From Tubulanus polymorphus (lineage: Eukaryota; Nemertea; Palaeonemertea; Tubulaniformes; Tubulanidae): DNA of 64,000 bases. The notes under the pieces are model-generated. The model did not search any database. It was not told where the DNA came from and saw only the letters and a list, made by a program, of their open reading frames with translations. Each line of letters opens with the position of its first letter. Position 1 is the stretch's first letter. Where the stretch lies: contig NC_134027.1 of assembly GCF_964204645.1 (NCBI RefSeq), positions 5,134,485 through 5,198,484 on the forward strand, given 5' to 3'. Shown one piece after another: positions 1-29,020 of the stretch. A program made the position numbers and the translations under genes.

Positions 1-1
1 C

Positions 2-1689
<1,688 letters not shown>

Positions 1690-4600
1690 TAAACTTGTTT
1701 ATTGTATGTAGTAAGATATAACAGGACTTTGATTGAATATTAATCAAAACACATTCATGCACGGGGCATTTTATGATACGGTGTATTCATAATTTGGGTA
1801 GTTTTCTCCTAGATAGTGATCCTGTGGGAAATAAGTAAGGCAGCATTTTTCAAAATCCTTGTTCACTTATTTTATTTTGAGGACTGACTGGCCTGTTGGG
1901 ATTGTAGAAATGCAATTATGTGTGAATAAATTATATATAGATATAGACAATAATTGTGCTTACGAAATGTTAAAACAATAGTCATACTCGACTGTTCTGA
2001 AGAACATTCCAGACTTTCACAATTGACTAGAAGAGCTTCTTAAACTCCAAGGGGTGATTGAGTATGGTTTTGTTTGTACATATACATTTATGAATTCATT
2101 TGTATTTTAAATAACATTGTATCTTTTTAAGTAGCTGAAAACATGTATTTGACTATTAATGGCTAATGCGTAGATATAGGTCTTAAAGGGTAGTCATTAG
2201 TTCAATTAATGTACCGGTACCGTACCGGTAATTTCTTTTTTTCCGAATTTCGATACATTTTCGTTTCTGTGTTTGTAAAATACCAGTGTAATACCAGTAT
2301 AATCAGGGAATAAAATCCATTGTAAAATTTAATGATTGTGTGTGTGTGCGTGTAATGTACATTGAAGAAATGTGATTTATGTTTTGTTTTGGTTTCTTTT
2401 TGCACAGGTTGCAGACCTGGTCATCTATCTACCAGTCGCTGTGTGCGTTGCTCGTTTCATTCATGGCTGAACATTTGGTAATACTCTAGAGAAGGTTTTA
2501 TCATTACAAAATCGATGATAAATTGTTATTGCAGGATGTTGTCCAATCCCTCTGGACACAATGCATTCAGGTACTTGCATTTGAAATGTGGAGCTGCATC
2601 TAAATACTATTTTAATCCATTTTATTTTTTACCTTGTGATTTCTGCTCGTATGCTGGTCCAGTTGGGTTGGTACAACTTACTTCGAGGTTCTATTTAATA
2701 TGTGTGACATTAACAGTAGTACATTGTACTCTTTGACCGAAATCTTGAATTTGACTCTGAGAATTTAAACGCTAGGATAACCTAACACAGTCACAGTGTT
2801 ATGCTGTTTTAGGAGCTGATAAAGGTTTGTAAGGATGGAAGAACTACATTAAAAACAGAAAACCAGCAACGCACCTCAGATCTCTCCAATTTCCTTTGCA
2901 ACATTACTTGCTGAATTCATTGTACTATGTAATCTTTCATTTTTCTTTTTTCCATGTTTACCAAAAATCTCAGAACTTGGGAGCCTACTTTCTAGCAGCG
3001 CAGTTATGCATATGCATAGAATCGAGTTGATCTGAATAACAGCGAGACAACTAAGGGTATAATATAATAGTTCAGACATTTGACATATAATTGTTCAAAT
3101 GTTTTCTTGATAATTTTAGAAAAGATACAGACTTAACATATCCATCTTATTTTACATTCTTAATTTTGGTTATGAGTGAAATTGTGCATTTCAATATCTA
3201 GGAAATATCACTCATTTTTGCAGGGTTCTTGGCTCTCATATGCAGAGGAATTACTGTCGTTTAAAATGGACAACTGATATTCAAGCTGATCAGAAGGTAT
3301 CCCGAACATCTGATGTACAGATTTAAACCGTATATTTTATTCATATTACAGAGTCCCAGAAAATTTATATCCACGTTATGTTATAACACACTACATCCAT
3401 TGTAGTTTCAGAATAAAGAAGAAATTACAGTGTACATGTATTTTATTTCGTCTAGTTTATTTGCGCTTGGTTTGGGGAATTTTAAGGATGGTCAATCAAC
3501 ATACATCCACACTATGATGCTGTAGGGACTCCATTTTTTCTATTGCGTATCTTTGTGCTTACTTTTCACATTTTGTCCTGAAGTGCTAATATTTGACTGA
3601 AAAGCTGTTAGTGAGATGTTTTGTCACAGCTCGTTCTTGTGATACTGTTTGGTCAGTGCATTAACATTGGCAATCAACATGTCCTAGCACACGAATGACT
3701 AGTTAGATTTATTGGTGTCTTAATATCCAAACCGGGCAAGTGCAAACTTCTCTAGCATGTCTAGAAGAATTGGCACATTAATTACGTTATTCGCAGAGAC
3801 GAGATGGCTTAAGATCTATTTTCCCTTAAATAAAGTCTTTACGTTGATAGAATTATTTATTTAAAACGATTAAGTGTTGAATGACGATTAAAACGTGGCT
3901 AAGAAAAATATCTGCATTCCTCGCATGCCACAAGTAAGATCACCGTTCAGTGCTGCCTCTATGACTAACGATAGCGGAATTTCTGTGAACTAATATATAT
4001 TGCGGCGCTAATTGAATTATAATACTACGAATCTGTCCTTAATTTCAAATGATACATCCATATTTTTTAGACAATAACAACCTATTTTTTTTTAATCAAA
4101 ACTCTCTTACTCGATTATCATCAATTTATAAGGATTTTATATTATTTCAGAAATAAACTATTCATAGTAGTATCGGTAAACGAGTATCATATTAGTTAAC
4201 GTTTTCACCGCTATAGTAATATATAGGGGCAGCACTAGACAGTCGAGATCTGACTTCGCTATTTTACTGCGGCGGGCCGAAATTCATCATCAGACGCTTA
4301 TGCTTTATTTGATGAAATGATTCTCTTAGTTAATCAAAACTTTGAAGGGCCAAGTGGCCACACAGATTAAGTGTACGGGTCTTAGGGTCCGTGGTTTGTT
4401 ATGATTTGAAATAATTCAATTTCATTTAGTTACTGCGGGTGGTATTCACTATAAGGCTGAAAAATTGCCACTTTTTCCGCACCAAAAGTGCATAATTCCT
4501 GATGCATTTTTTAGCCTTGAATTAAACAACGGCAGCAGCAGCATTTGCCTTAAAAACCTTAAGAATCTACAAAATTAACGGGCAATGAATCGAAAAAATT

Positions 4601-4893
4601 TAACGGATTTAAAACCAATTTGGTTTCCACGGGCAGTGACGTATCGGTGCTTCAAGCATTAACAACAACAACAAAATTGACAAACTCTCTTTTTTGACAA
4701 AAGAAAACTGAGTACATATAATAAATACATCATGAAGCTTACGTGAACATGCAAATTCATATTTGAGAAGTTAAACGCATTTAACGAACAGAAAACTACC
4801 GGTATCTTTATATAAAAGAAAAGTATATTTAAAGCTTTTGAGAAGTGACTCATTTACAAGAATCAAACGATACTAGTACATGTATAATACACA
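1690..4893. other. PRPF4B 3' flank, no gene seen
   Basis: About 3.2 kb of AT-rich sequence with no reading frame that resembles a protein and no convincing splice-linked exons. The first few hundred bases are presumably 3' UTR. A pyrimidine tract plus AG near 2401-2408 could act as an acceptor for an alternative 3' exon, but nothing coding follows. Confidence 0.5.
1925..1930 (+). terminator. candidate poly(A) signal for PRPF4B
   Basis: AATAAA 236 bp past the PRPF4B stop. Other AATAAA copies further on (near 2309 and 3411) would allow longer 3' UTRs. Choice between them is not decidable from sequence. Confidence 0.4.
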
Positions 4894-5286
4894 GGGCTGT
4901 CCATAGAAGACCACACAAAAGTATGGAAAATCCGACCCCCGACCCCTATGTCCACATAAAATCCATATCAGCTTGACACCCCTCCCCCTTGTCCGACGGA
5001 CAGTGGACCTTAAGTTTCACACTCGATAAAGATTTGATGCAGCATGAAAAATCTTTACGTATTTACATTTATTCCCTTAACCTGGCATAAACTTATAAAG
5101 TTCTGGTAACTAGTCATAGGTGATTTATTTACTTTTATCCACAACAACTAGTGAACGATGTCCCTTTCAAGATGGACATCCATAAATGGACATCCATATC
5201 AGAGGACCCCCCTCCCTCCCCCTTGTCCACAAAAGTAAAAAATCTAACCCCCCCTACAGCGTGGATGTCTTTTAAGGACGGCCTCT
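4894..5286. mobile_element. degenerate inverted-repeat (MITE-like) element
   Basis: The left end GGCTGTCCATAGAAGAC (from 4895) pairs with the inverted right end GGCCGTCCTTAAAAGAC (reverse complement of about 5267-5283), 14 of 17 matching. Internal copies of GGACATCCAT and C-rich blocks (CCCCTCCCCCTTGTCC twice) are also partly inverted. No open frame; no clear target-site duplication. It sits just 3' of the TLR stop codon and so is probably within the TLR 3' UTR. Confidence 0.5.
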
Positions 5287-5334
5287 AACAAAAGAGAATA
5301 TTACAGAATTCAGAAAATGCAAGGTTTATACGGT

Positions 5335-7908
5335 TTAGGTTATTTGGCTGTCCCGGAGAGGTACTCGACTACCTAACTTATTTTCCATTCTAGTTAGGAA
5401 GACCCCTTGTTGGTCTCGATCTTGATCATTCCACTCTAAATGATCACCCTTTTCGAAGGAGCGCTGCAGTGACTTAGGAATATCATTCGCTGTTAGTGGC
5501 TCCAATGTTACAATAACTATACTGAAATCGCGTTCAATCGATTCATCAACCAGGAAATATAACTCCATTTCACAGCGAGCACTCTTAAGATAGTCCTTGG
5601 TCAGAATAACAATACCCCTTGGACTACAATTAACATGGGTGGTAATACTTTTAGTAACGGGTCCCCCTTCTGTAAAATCTCGTTTGCCAAAACATAAATC
5701 ATATTTGCCGTTGTATGTTGTATCGCTATCACCACTTTCACGAATGCGTGGACCTTTGTCAAAGTGCGGTAGCAAAGTTTCCTCAATCCAAGTTGTGTCA
5801 CGTTCGGACTTATGACAATAAGAAATAAAAGCTGTCCAACATAAGTCTTGACCTATTATGGGTTCATATTCAGCTGAAACATGTAGTTTTCTTTTAATAC
5901 GATAAAATCGTAACTTGATAAACCACCTGTATCGATAGGAAGTGAACATAAGAATTACTATGATCAAGACCCCACCGGCTACTGAGCTCGTTACAATCTG
6001 TATCAGGTTACTTGAACAGTTGATTGAATTCGGGTCAAAATCCAGTAGTCTTTTGCCATTAAATTTCGGCGGAGATTTGCAAGTGTATTTCGGCAAATTG
6101 AGGAAATGGATTTTACTCGTGTTCAACCAATTCCTGAACCAAACCAGGTCACAAGTACAAGCAAAAGGATTGTTTGTTAGGTCCAACGTGTCCAGAGTGT
6201 TGTTTAAATCATGCATGGATGACCCATTGAATATAGATATCGAATTGTGTGATAAATCTAGGGTTTGAAGTTGCGCGTTCTTGTGAAATGCAGCATCTCC
6301 CCAATGTGTTATATAATTTAACTGGAGTTGAATTTCTGTAATATTTGGCATACCAGAAAACAAATTGTTATTTATAACCACTATATTATTATCAGCTAGT
6401 TGCAATTTTTTTAATGAACGAAGACCGGTAAATATCCCACCACCAGTGTCCGATGACAATGACTCCCCTAAATCATTATGTTCAAGATTCAATGTTACAA
6501 GACGATTAAGATTACTAAAAGAGCCAGCTGGGATGTGTGGGCACTTATTTGATGAAAGGTCCAAGAATTCCAATGATTGAAGTTTTTCAAATAATTTATT
6601 AGTTGGAAATCTTAATGAGTTGTCTTTCAAAATCAATTTCTTCAATCTACGTAGTGGGCTGAATGTTAGAATAGCAGCTCCATCAATTTTATTGTCTGCT
6701 AAATCTAAAATTTCTAAGTGTTCTAATCCAGCAAATGCATTCTGGTATATTTTTAAGATGACATTTTTTTCTAAAAATAAATTTTTCAGTGATTTCAGTT
6801 GATCAAAAAGTTGGTTTTCAATCTTTGTTATTTGGTTTCCTGCCAAGGACAGCCAATTCAAAGTACTGGGTAGGTAGATGGGAATTGTTGTCAGTGAATT
6901 CCAGCCAAGACTTAAGGTGTGCAACTTTGATAATGGTTTGAATGTGTTTTGGGCAATATTGCGAATTTGACACTTAACTAACTGCAAAACCGTAAGCCGA
7001 GGAATTGGACGGAAAAATGATTCCGGCAGTGCAACCAGTGGAGTATGTGAAAAGATTAATGTTGTCAAAGGTGTCTCCTCAAATGACTGAAACAAATCAA
7101 AAGGAACTGTTGTAAACTTTCCAAGACTGAGCCCACCCAAATTTAATGATACCAATGGCAAATTGGCTATGTCTGATAATATTGTCTTTAAGACAGTTAC
7201 ATTAAACAAATTATAAGGCAATTTTAATGACTTTAGACTGCTGAGTTGGGAAAATGCCCCTTTCTCAACAGACTTAACCCTTGCACGAGATAAATCAAAT
7301 ACCCTGACTGTACCTAAGCCTTCTAAATCATTCCTATGCAAAACATCGATTTTATTATTACTTAACACAAGTGTTGACAGTTTCTTAAGTTGCTCGAACC
7401 CTTGAGGAAAATTTAACCGAGTAAGTCTGTTACCTTCCAAACCTAACTTCATCAAATTTTTACACTTCATTAAATTAGGGATTTCTGTCATTCGATTCTG
7501 TCCCATCAAAAGAGTTTTCAGCTGAGGAAGTTGGTCACAAATTATCGTATCATAATCAGTTGACTTCAACAGATTACCAGTCATTGAAAGCAACGAAAGA
7601 TTTTTCAGATCAGTAAAGGCAGCAGGATCTATACTATCGATGCTACATGATTTCATACTGAGCCTCTGCAAATTTGGAGCACTCACGAAAGCTTTTGCTG
7701 GTATCATGCCAAATGCATTTTTATCAAGCGTAATTTCTATGACATTGCTTGGAAATTGGCTCGGTATATTCACCAATCCTCTGTTTCGGCAGTCTACGAT
7801 AGTCAACGACTTCCTGCACTGACATTTCTGTGGACATGATTGTGCACCAGCGATCCATATTCCCACCAAAGTGATGAGGAGTAACCTCAGTAACAAAAAA
7901 GTCATCAT
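5335..7908 (-). CDS. Toll-like receptor, single-exon
   Basis: An 857-residue type I membrane receptor of innate immunity, encoded without introns. Signal peptide about 1-22; LRR N-cap CPQKCQC...VDC about 25-40; roughly twenty leucine-rich repeats; one LRR C-cap cluster (NPFACTCDLVWFRNWL ... TCKSP ... INC); transmembrane segment about 637-658 (GGVLIIVILMF); cytoplasmic TIR domain from about 686 (WTAFISY). The single C-terminal cysteine cluster makes it the 'sccTLR'/vertebrate-like type rather than the Drosophila Toll-1 type. TIR box 1 has Thr where Asp is usual, box 2 reads RDFTEGG with no BB-loop proline, and no clear FW box 3 is seen near the end. Start chosen at the first Met because the hydrophobic signal peptide follows at once. 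The ligand cannot be inferred. TLR family membership is certain; the subfamily is not. Confidence 0.95.
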   Translation of the reverse strand: MMTFLLLRLLLITLVGIWIAGAQSCPQKCQCRKSLTIVDCRNRGLVNIPSQFPSNVIEITLDKNAFGMIPAKAFVSAPNLQRLSMKSCSIDSIDPAAFTDLKNLSLLSMTGNLLKSTDYDTIICDQLPQLKTLLMGQNRMTEIPNLMKCKNLMKLGLEGNRLTRLNFPQGFEQLKKLSTLVLSNNKIDVLHRNDLEGLGTVRVFDLSRARVKSVEKGAFSQLSSLKSLKLPYNLFNVTVLKTILSDIANLPLVSLNLGGLSLGKFTTVPFDLFQSFEETPLTTLIFSHTPLVALPESFFRPIPRLTVLQLVKCQIRNIAQNTFKPLSKLHTLSLGWNSLTTIPIYLPSTLNWLSLAGNQITKIENQLFDQLKSLKNLFLEKNVILKIYQNAFAGLEHLEILDLADNKIDGAAILTFSPLRRLKKLILKDNSLRFPTNKLFEKLQSLEFLDLSSNKCPHIPAGSFSNLNRLVTLNLEHNDLGESLSSDTGGGIFTGLRSLKKLQLADNNIVVINNNLFSGMPNITEIQLQLNYITHWGDAAFHKNAQLQTLDLSHNSISIFNGSSMHDLNNTLDTLDLTNNPFACTCDLVWFRNWLNTSKIHFLNLPKYTCKSPPKFNGKRLLDFDPNSINCSSNLIQIVTSSVAGGVLIIVILMFTSYRYRWFIKLRFYRIKRKLHVSAEYEPIIGQDLCWTAFISYCHKSERDTTWIEETLLPHFDKGPRIRESGDSDTTYNGKYDLCFGKRDFTEGGPVTKSITTHVNCSPRGIVILTKDYLKSARCEMELYFLVDESIERDFSIVIVTLEPLTANDIPKSLQRSFEKGDHLEWNDQDRDQQGVFLTRMENKLGSRVPLRDSQIT

Positions 7909-8204
7909 CTCCCTTTATTGCGAAGAGAAAACAAAAAAAAAACATTCCTTAAGATATTTCGATGTAGGAAATACAGCAGTGTACAGAGTCTAGCAGCATT
8001 GAACTACGTATATTGAGTTTATGGTAACTACAAGATATCGCCATCGTTACCTTCTCATATGCCTGCAAGTCCCTAGTGCCAAAAAGGACTAGCCAGTAAG
8101 CTGTCTGTAGTTTCACGATCAGATATTTCCACCACAGCTTATATCATCTCGCTATTCCGGCGGATACTTGGTAATGGGGATTCCCACGTTTGTAACGCAA
8201 TGGA
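7909..8204. promoter_or_regulatory. TLR 5' flank between receptor and LINE
   Basis: About 300 bp separating the TLR start codon (reading left) from the first recognisable LINE coding sequence (reading right). It must hold at least part of the TLR 5' UTR or promoter unless a 5' non-coding exon lies further off. No motif is identified with confidence. Confidence 0.35.
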
Positions 8205-10500
8205 TAGTTATAGCACTTGCACCCGATAGATGGCGAAACTGTCAGAAGAAACTGTCCAATTACAGAGGAAGAGATTCGACTAGCAATTAAGTCATTGAAG
8301 AATAACAAAGCCCCTGGCTTTGATGGTATTCTGAATGAACACATCAAAAACTCGAACGATGACATGATGAGGATATATGTAAGAATATTTAATATCATTC
8401 TAGATTCTGGAGTAGTTCCGTCAGCATGGGTTCAGGGTTATATCATTCCTTTGTATAAAGGCAAAGGCGACCAAGGTGACCCAAGTAATTACCGCGGCAT
8501 CACAATTTTATCATGTTTAGGCAAACTTTTTACACTAGTTCTGAATAATCGTCTGAACAGTTTTTCCGATGAACTTGATCTCCTAGGGGTAAACCAAGCG
8601 GCCTTCCGAAAGAAATTTTCAACCGTAGATCATCTATTTGCCCTCAGAAGCCTGATCGACATATATCTAAGCAAAGGGCAAAGTTTTTATGCGTGTTTTG
8701 TGGATTATTCTAAAGCATTCGACAATGTATGGCGAGCAGCCCTATGGCGTAAATTACTTAATAACGGGATAGATGGCAAAATTATTAGAATTATTAGGAA
8801 CATGTATTCTTTAGCCGAATCCTGTGTCAAAACAAAAAACGGGTTCTCGGCGAAATTCTCATGTGAATCAGGCGTTCGTCAAGGCGAGAACCTCTCCCCT
8901 TTCCTCTTTGCAATCTTCTTACAAGATCTTGAGAAATATTTGCAAGACCACGGTTTTCTAGGATTAGATAACTTACACTTACTATCTACCTCAGAGTTTG
9001 TGCGGGGGTTGGGTCAGAAAATCAAAATGTTTCTACTCCTGTATGCTGATGACACCATTATATTAGCGGATTCGAAAGAGCAACTACAATTAGGTCTCGA
9101 TGCCATGTCTCATATTGTATTGATTTTAAACTATCAATAAATGTCAAGAAATGCAACATTATGGTATTCAGTCGCGGAAGAAAGAGAAACCCAGAACCTT
9201 TATTTAAATTATGTAATCAGACAGTTGATACGTGCCCGAATATTGTTACTTGGGTGTACTTTTTTCTTCAAACGGTAGTTTCAAAGCCCATATTAAGTGG
9301 GCGGCAAACAAAGGAAGGAAAGCGATGTTTTCTTTGTTACGGCAAGGTAGAAAACTAAGTTTGTCTGTCCCAACACTTATACACTTATTCAATTGTTTGG
9401 TCGTGCCAGTTATGACGTACGGATGTGAAGTCTGGGGGTTTGAAGACTTAGATGAGATTGATGCAGTGCAAACCAAATTTTACAAATATCTATTAAAGAT
9501 GAAAAATTCTACTCCATCAGTTATGGTATTAGGTGAAGTCGGTGAGCTCCCGGTGTCAGTGTCTATCCACTGTCGTATGGTTTGTTATTGGGCTAAAATG
9601 AAAAACGAAATTACGAAGAACAAATGGAATGTTATTTTTTATATGATTTTAGCTGAACTTACTGAGAAAGGGTATTTACAATCACCGTGGTTTTTAAAAG
9701 TTAAAGGTATTATTTCCCAATGCAACCTCCTTCACGCGTTCAATCAACTAAATGTATCGGAAAGTTTTATTAAAAGAACTGTTCAAAGTGTCCTCAAAAC
9801 TGCGTACATTAATTACTTTTGGAACGAACTGCATCATGATAAAAGGTGTTGCTTTTATAAACTTGCCAAAAAAGAATTTTGTTTTGAAACGTATCTAAAC
9901 TTGCCAGCCGATTTAGCTCTTCCTATTTGTTTTTTCAGAACATCAAATCTCTGTATGGATTCAATTAACTGCAGACTTTTTGATTTACCCGATTGCCTTC
10001 GTTCTTGCTCTTTATGTCATAATATCACTATCTTCGACGAGTATCATATATTTGCAGAATGTTCAATTTTAGACGAGTATAGACAACTAGTTTGGAACGG
10101 CCCCATCTCTTTTAAACTTATCTAAATTTGGAACCCTATTAAGTAGGTGTAACAACAAATCTAGATTAGGAATTTTTTGTAAAACGATTGTGAAACTTAT
10201 CAACCCTCGTCGTCATTTAAGGATCTAGAAACCCACTTCTTTACCATTCAGCCTTCAGGTCCATTGTAAATATATAAGTAGCTGTACATAACAACTTCAT
10301 TTTTCTTTGTATAGTGTATATAACATGTATTCTGTGTACAGCTGTTGTGTTCCTTTTTTCTCTGTCAAATTTTATTGATTATTCTATATTTTACGTTATG
10401 TTATACAATTGTAAATACTTCTTGATGTCCCTCTGTATACCTCTCGTTGAGGTGATGAGTGTAAATAAATTTCATTTCATTTCAATTTCAATTTCATTTC
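8205..10500 (+). mobile_element. 5'-truncated, frameshifted non-LTR retrotransposon (LINE)
   Basis: Remnant of a jockey/I-superfamily-like LINE ORF2. Frame 8217-9140 has reverse transcriptase blocks: NKAPGFDGI, YKGKG..NYRGITIL, FVDYSKAFD, SGVRQGE, and the catalytic YADD at about 9040. No apurinic endonuclease domain is found upstream, so the 5' end is truncated. Coding then shifts frame near 9115, again near 9230, and continues to about 10125. A C-terminal C-x2-C...H...C knuckle (about 10009-10060) is typical of these elements. A further frame change near 10110 precedes the natural-looking end at about 10228. The 3' terminus is a run of ATTTC-type pentamers (10463-10500), as in LINEs that end in short tandem repeats. 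Orientation and type are secure; the clade is a guess; the left border is approximate. No intact protein can be made. Confidence 0.88.
10463..10500 (+). repeat. (ATTTC)n-like LINE 3' tail
   Basis: AATTTCATTTCATTTCAA-type imperfect pentamer/hexamer tandem array directly after the LINE 3' UTR. It marks the element's right border. Confidence 0.7.
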
Positions 10501-13500
10501 GTCTCTCCAGTCGTTCCTGAAGTTCTACCTTATTCAGCTATTTGAATGAGAATTAAACCGAAGAAACTTAATAAATTTATTTCAGAATAATATATTTGAA
10601 TTTTCATACAGTGAGGTATGATTCACCGTAAACTTTACAATTACAACAAAGATTGTGAAAGTGTAAAAATGGTCACTTTATACAGGAAAAAACTGACGAA
10701 CATCACTACAGATTTATCTGAATGTTCAGTATATTTGATAATAATATCAGTACATGACATTATATAACAATATTAACTTAAGTGCATTTCTGTTTTAATT
10801 GTCCCCACTCCTATTGGAAATGTGCATAACACTGTTACATATATAGTACCGATAATAAGAGCATGATAAGAGATTTTAGAACCTGTATAATACTCGAAGC
10901 AAGTTACATATGTATACTGATGTGGCATAGGGATACACAAGCTATATAAATTGTTGTATAGAGATTTCTGGAAAAGCTGTACCGTATGTCAACCTTGGAG
11001 GAATTTCATTCTGTTAATTCATTCCTCCAACTGTAAACCAATGCTCAATATATAGATTCTTAATTAGTTATACATGTATAATGCATATGCCAACTGTATA
11101 TTCCACAGAAGAATTGAATGCTACTCAGTACCAGAAGGATAACAACGACAAGAAAAGTTACCAGATTTAGTCTTCAGACAACAGATATTACAAATCCATG
11201 CTTGCATTAGTTTAGGGTAGACACATAATATGTATAGGAATCGGATTACTAAAAACAATATTATCGATCTATGAGTCCAGAAAATGTGACTGATATTTTG
11301 ATATGTTATTGTTACCATTGACGGAATGTTCATTTAAATCACTTGAAATCTTGAAATTTTTTCAAATAAATCCTTTTTAGGTTGGCTACATGACATATAT
11401 GTTACTGCTTTTATCAACCTACAATCTACAACTTTGAAAGATTACAGGCAAACTTGTATGGCTTTTGTTTCTATTCAGGTGCAATAAAAATGAAGAAATT
11501 GTGTTGGTTAGATGGTGCACATGTTACGTAAACATACATACACATTGTATGTCTTCCATTTAACGGTAAACTTTTACTAATAGGATAACATACAAAAAGA
11601 GAAAAACTTCATAATTATAACAAGATCCATTTTGTAAAACATCACTTCACAGACAATCACGCCAACAATGGAGACAAAGTATTAGGAAATTGTTTACTTA
11701 GTGATATGTCAACAAATCAATAAAATGTTGATGATTTTATGATCAAAAAGATTTTCTTATGTATCTTGAGTATTATCAATATTTCTTGACATCTTGTGAG
11801 TAACAAGCCCTTAAAACATGGGTGTATAATATCTTAATACATACATACAATAAACTAAAATAGAAACACACTTCAATTACTTTTTTTTGATAAAACATAT
11901 TGATGCACACGTTCCAACCACAAATACAATCAATTTTGCATAAATCGCATAAATTTCTTGACTTTTGGGACATCTACAAATGTATTCTTTCCTTATGCAT
12001 TCAAGGAAAAAGACAATCAAAATATTCTTTAACAAAAGTGTTGCTTACACAAATACATAGAGTTTCAATACTTGGAAACTACATACCAAATAGTAAATTA
12101 TGAAATTAATGAGAAATGATTTTTTCACTTCGAATTTCAAAATATTCTAAGTGTTAAAAGTATGATCACAACATAACGGCTTATTATACATGAAATCTCT
12201 AGTTTCGATTCATATATACGCATGTCAAATTTGACACTTTTCAGTCATCAATAAATAGTGCGAATATATTACAGTAAGGTGCAAGAAAACACAACATAAT
12301 ATAACACGCTGCAAAAAACAATTCGCTTTTATCAATTAGAAAAACTCATTAAAATTATAAATTCCAATTCCTCACACATAATGGATATGAAAGTGTCGAT
12401 TAAATAATTCTTAAATTATCGTAGTATTGTCAATGGATTACTACTGTAGTATCTGCCAATTTTCGTTGCTTTCAGTCTAGAGAATGTATATATACATGTG
12501 TAACCCTAGTTTCTGAGATTAAGTTATTGATCAATCTACATAACATGATCATCTAGTAAAATTTGTTTAGTTTAATGATTGTCAAAATAAAAAATGTGAA
12601 CCTTCTGATGCGTAGATAACTTCTTAAAATAAACTATAAACATAAATTCAAATTATCATCATATATCATACAATTTTATGTGTATAATGAAATCTATTAA
12701 TCATGAAATGAACTAAGAAAAAGATTTGAAGTTTTGGTTATGTTGTATAAATATTTTCTTCTCTAAAATGAATTCTAAATACTAGGTAAATAAAATCAGA
12801 TCTGTTTTTAATAAAACTACCAATAAACTAATTTTGAAGATTGAATTGGACAGCATTTTCAATGACGCTACTATCCAATGAGCAAGCGATATTGAAATAA
12901 CAACTCTCATAATATGTATACACTTAAGTCCTTAAACTTCAAGAGCTTATCCCCTGTGTAGTCATTGGTGGCACTGGTACGTACCCCCTTTGAAAAAAAC
13001 AAATAATGAAGCCATCAAAGAATTGAGATTATGAAGCATATCTTGTTAAGCCAGGCAATAAACTGTAGACACATAGCTTCAGGGGTTTCCACTTCAACCC
13101 ATTTGCTTTGAAGAATATCCACTGCACATCATAAAAGTGCATGCATGTACATTCATTCTAGGACATATATCAGATGTTGTAACATGTCATATTCAATTCA
13201 ATTCAATATGTTAATGCCTTAAACATTATGACATGCAGCAGGGCATTCTTGATGTTTCCATTCTAAAACAAGTTGACAGCAAATATTCATGAGAAAAAGA
13301 CTAAAGGACATATCTAACAGATGCCGCAAACAGTTTCTCATGAAAAGTAATAGAATGAGTCTTTTGACAGTTTGGCAATGGGATTTGTGAGCAAAGAATA
13401 TTGTTATACCTAAAGCGCCAAATGAGCAAAATAACATATACCTTGTATTGAGTATTTGAGACAGTATTCAATGGTTAATCTCCAAGAATCAGACTAGATA

Positions 13501-14040
13501 TTGAATAATTTTTTACTCAAGATTATCATGCCTTTAGGAGTATAACACCAATTAAGGAAAAGCCCAAGCACTTCATAAATACATACCACGTAATGCCAAG
13601 ATGAAACAATACAAAAACCATGAATCAGATCCTTTTTCAATGGCTTATAATGATTTCCAGGGTGTCATGGAATGAACTGTGACACAGTTCTAGAGTATTC
13701 ATACTTCTGAGCAACAAATAAGCCGGATAAGTAAACACAAGATCAGTTTGATAAAAATAAGTCAAGATACCGAATGAATACCAAGGTAAAATATTGCTTA
13801 AAATCATGGAGCTCATATTTTCTTTAGAAGGAATGTAAATTTCGTACTTTTTTTCTGAAGAAACTACATTTTAGAATAACCAAAATCTAGTAATATCTGA
13901 ACTATATGGGTATGAAAATTCATACTTTCATATTATCTAAACTATGATTATGAATAGAGACCAAATTTCTAAGCGTGATTATGTGAACTGAAATTCTACT
14001 CATCACTTCAATGTATGCATATAAAATATATCCATATGTA

Positions 14041-14046
14041 TTTATT
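14041..14046 (-). terminator. candidate poly(A) signal for CaMKI
   Basis: TTTATT on the plus strand (AATAAA on the minus strand), about 355 bp past the CaMKI stop and just beyond the (TA)n tract. Confidence 0.35.
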
Positions 14047-14054
14047 TTTATGTG

Positions 14055-14187
<133 letters not shown>

Positions 14188-14396
14188 TCTGGATTCGGCT
14201 GCTTCAAACATGCCCTGCTTGTCTTTATAGTGAGGTATCATATTGAGGCTTGAATGCAGATTCCAGTTTTGGCATCTTGCGATGTTGAATGCGTAAATTA
14301 GGAGCCAAATTTCGACCGTGGGTTGTCAAATACGGTAAATTTGCAATACGAGACGAGTTTTAAAGAAGACGATCTTTCAGAGAAAATGACGATCAT

Positions 14397-29020
<14,624 letters not shown>

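Noticed and set aside
5942-6268. 108-codon plus-strand frame inside the TLR
   Set aside because: Shadow of the long TLR frame on the opposite strand.
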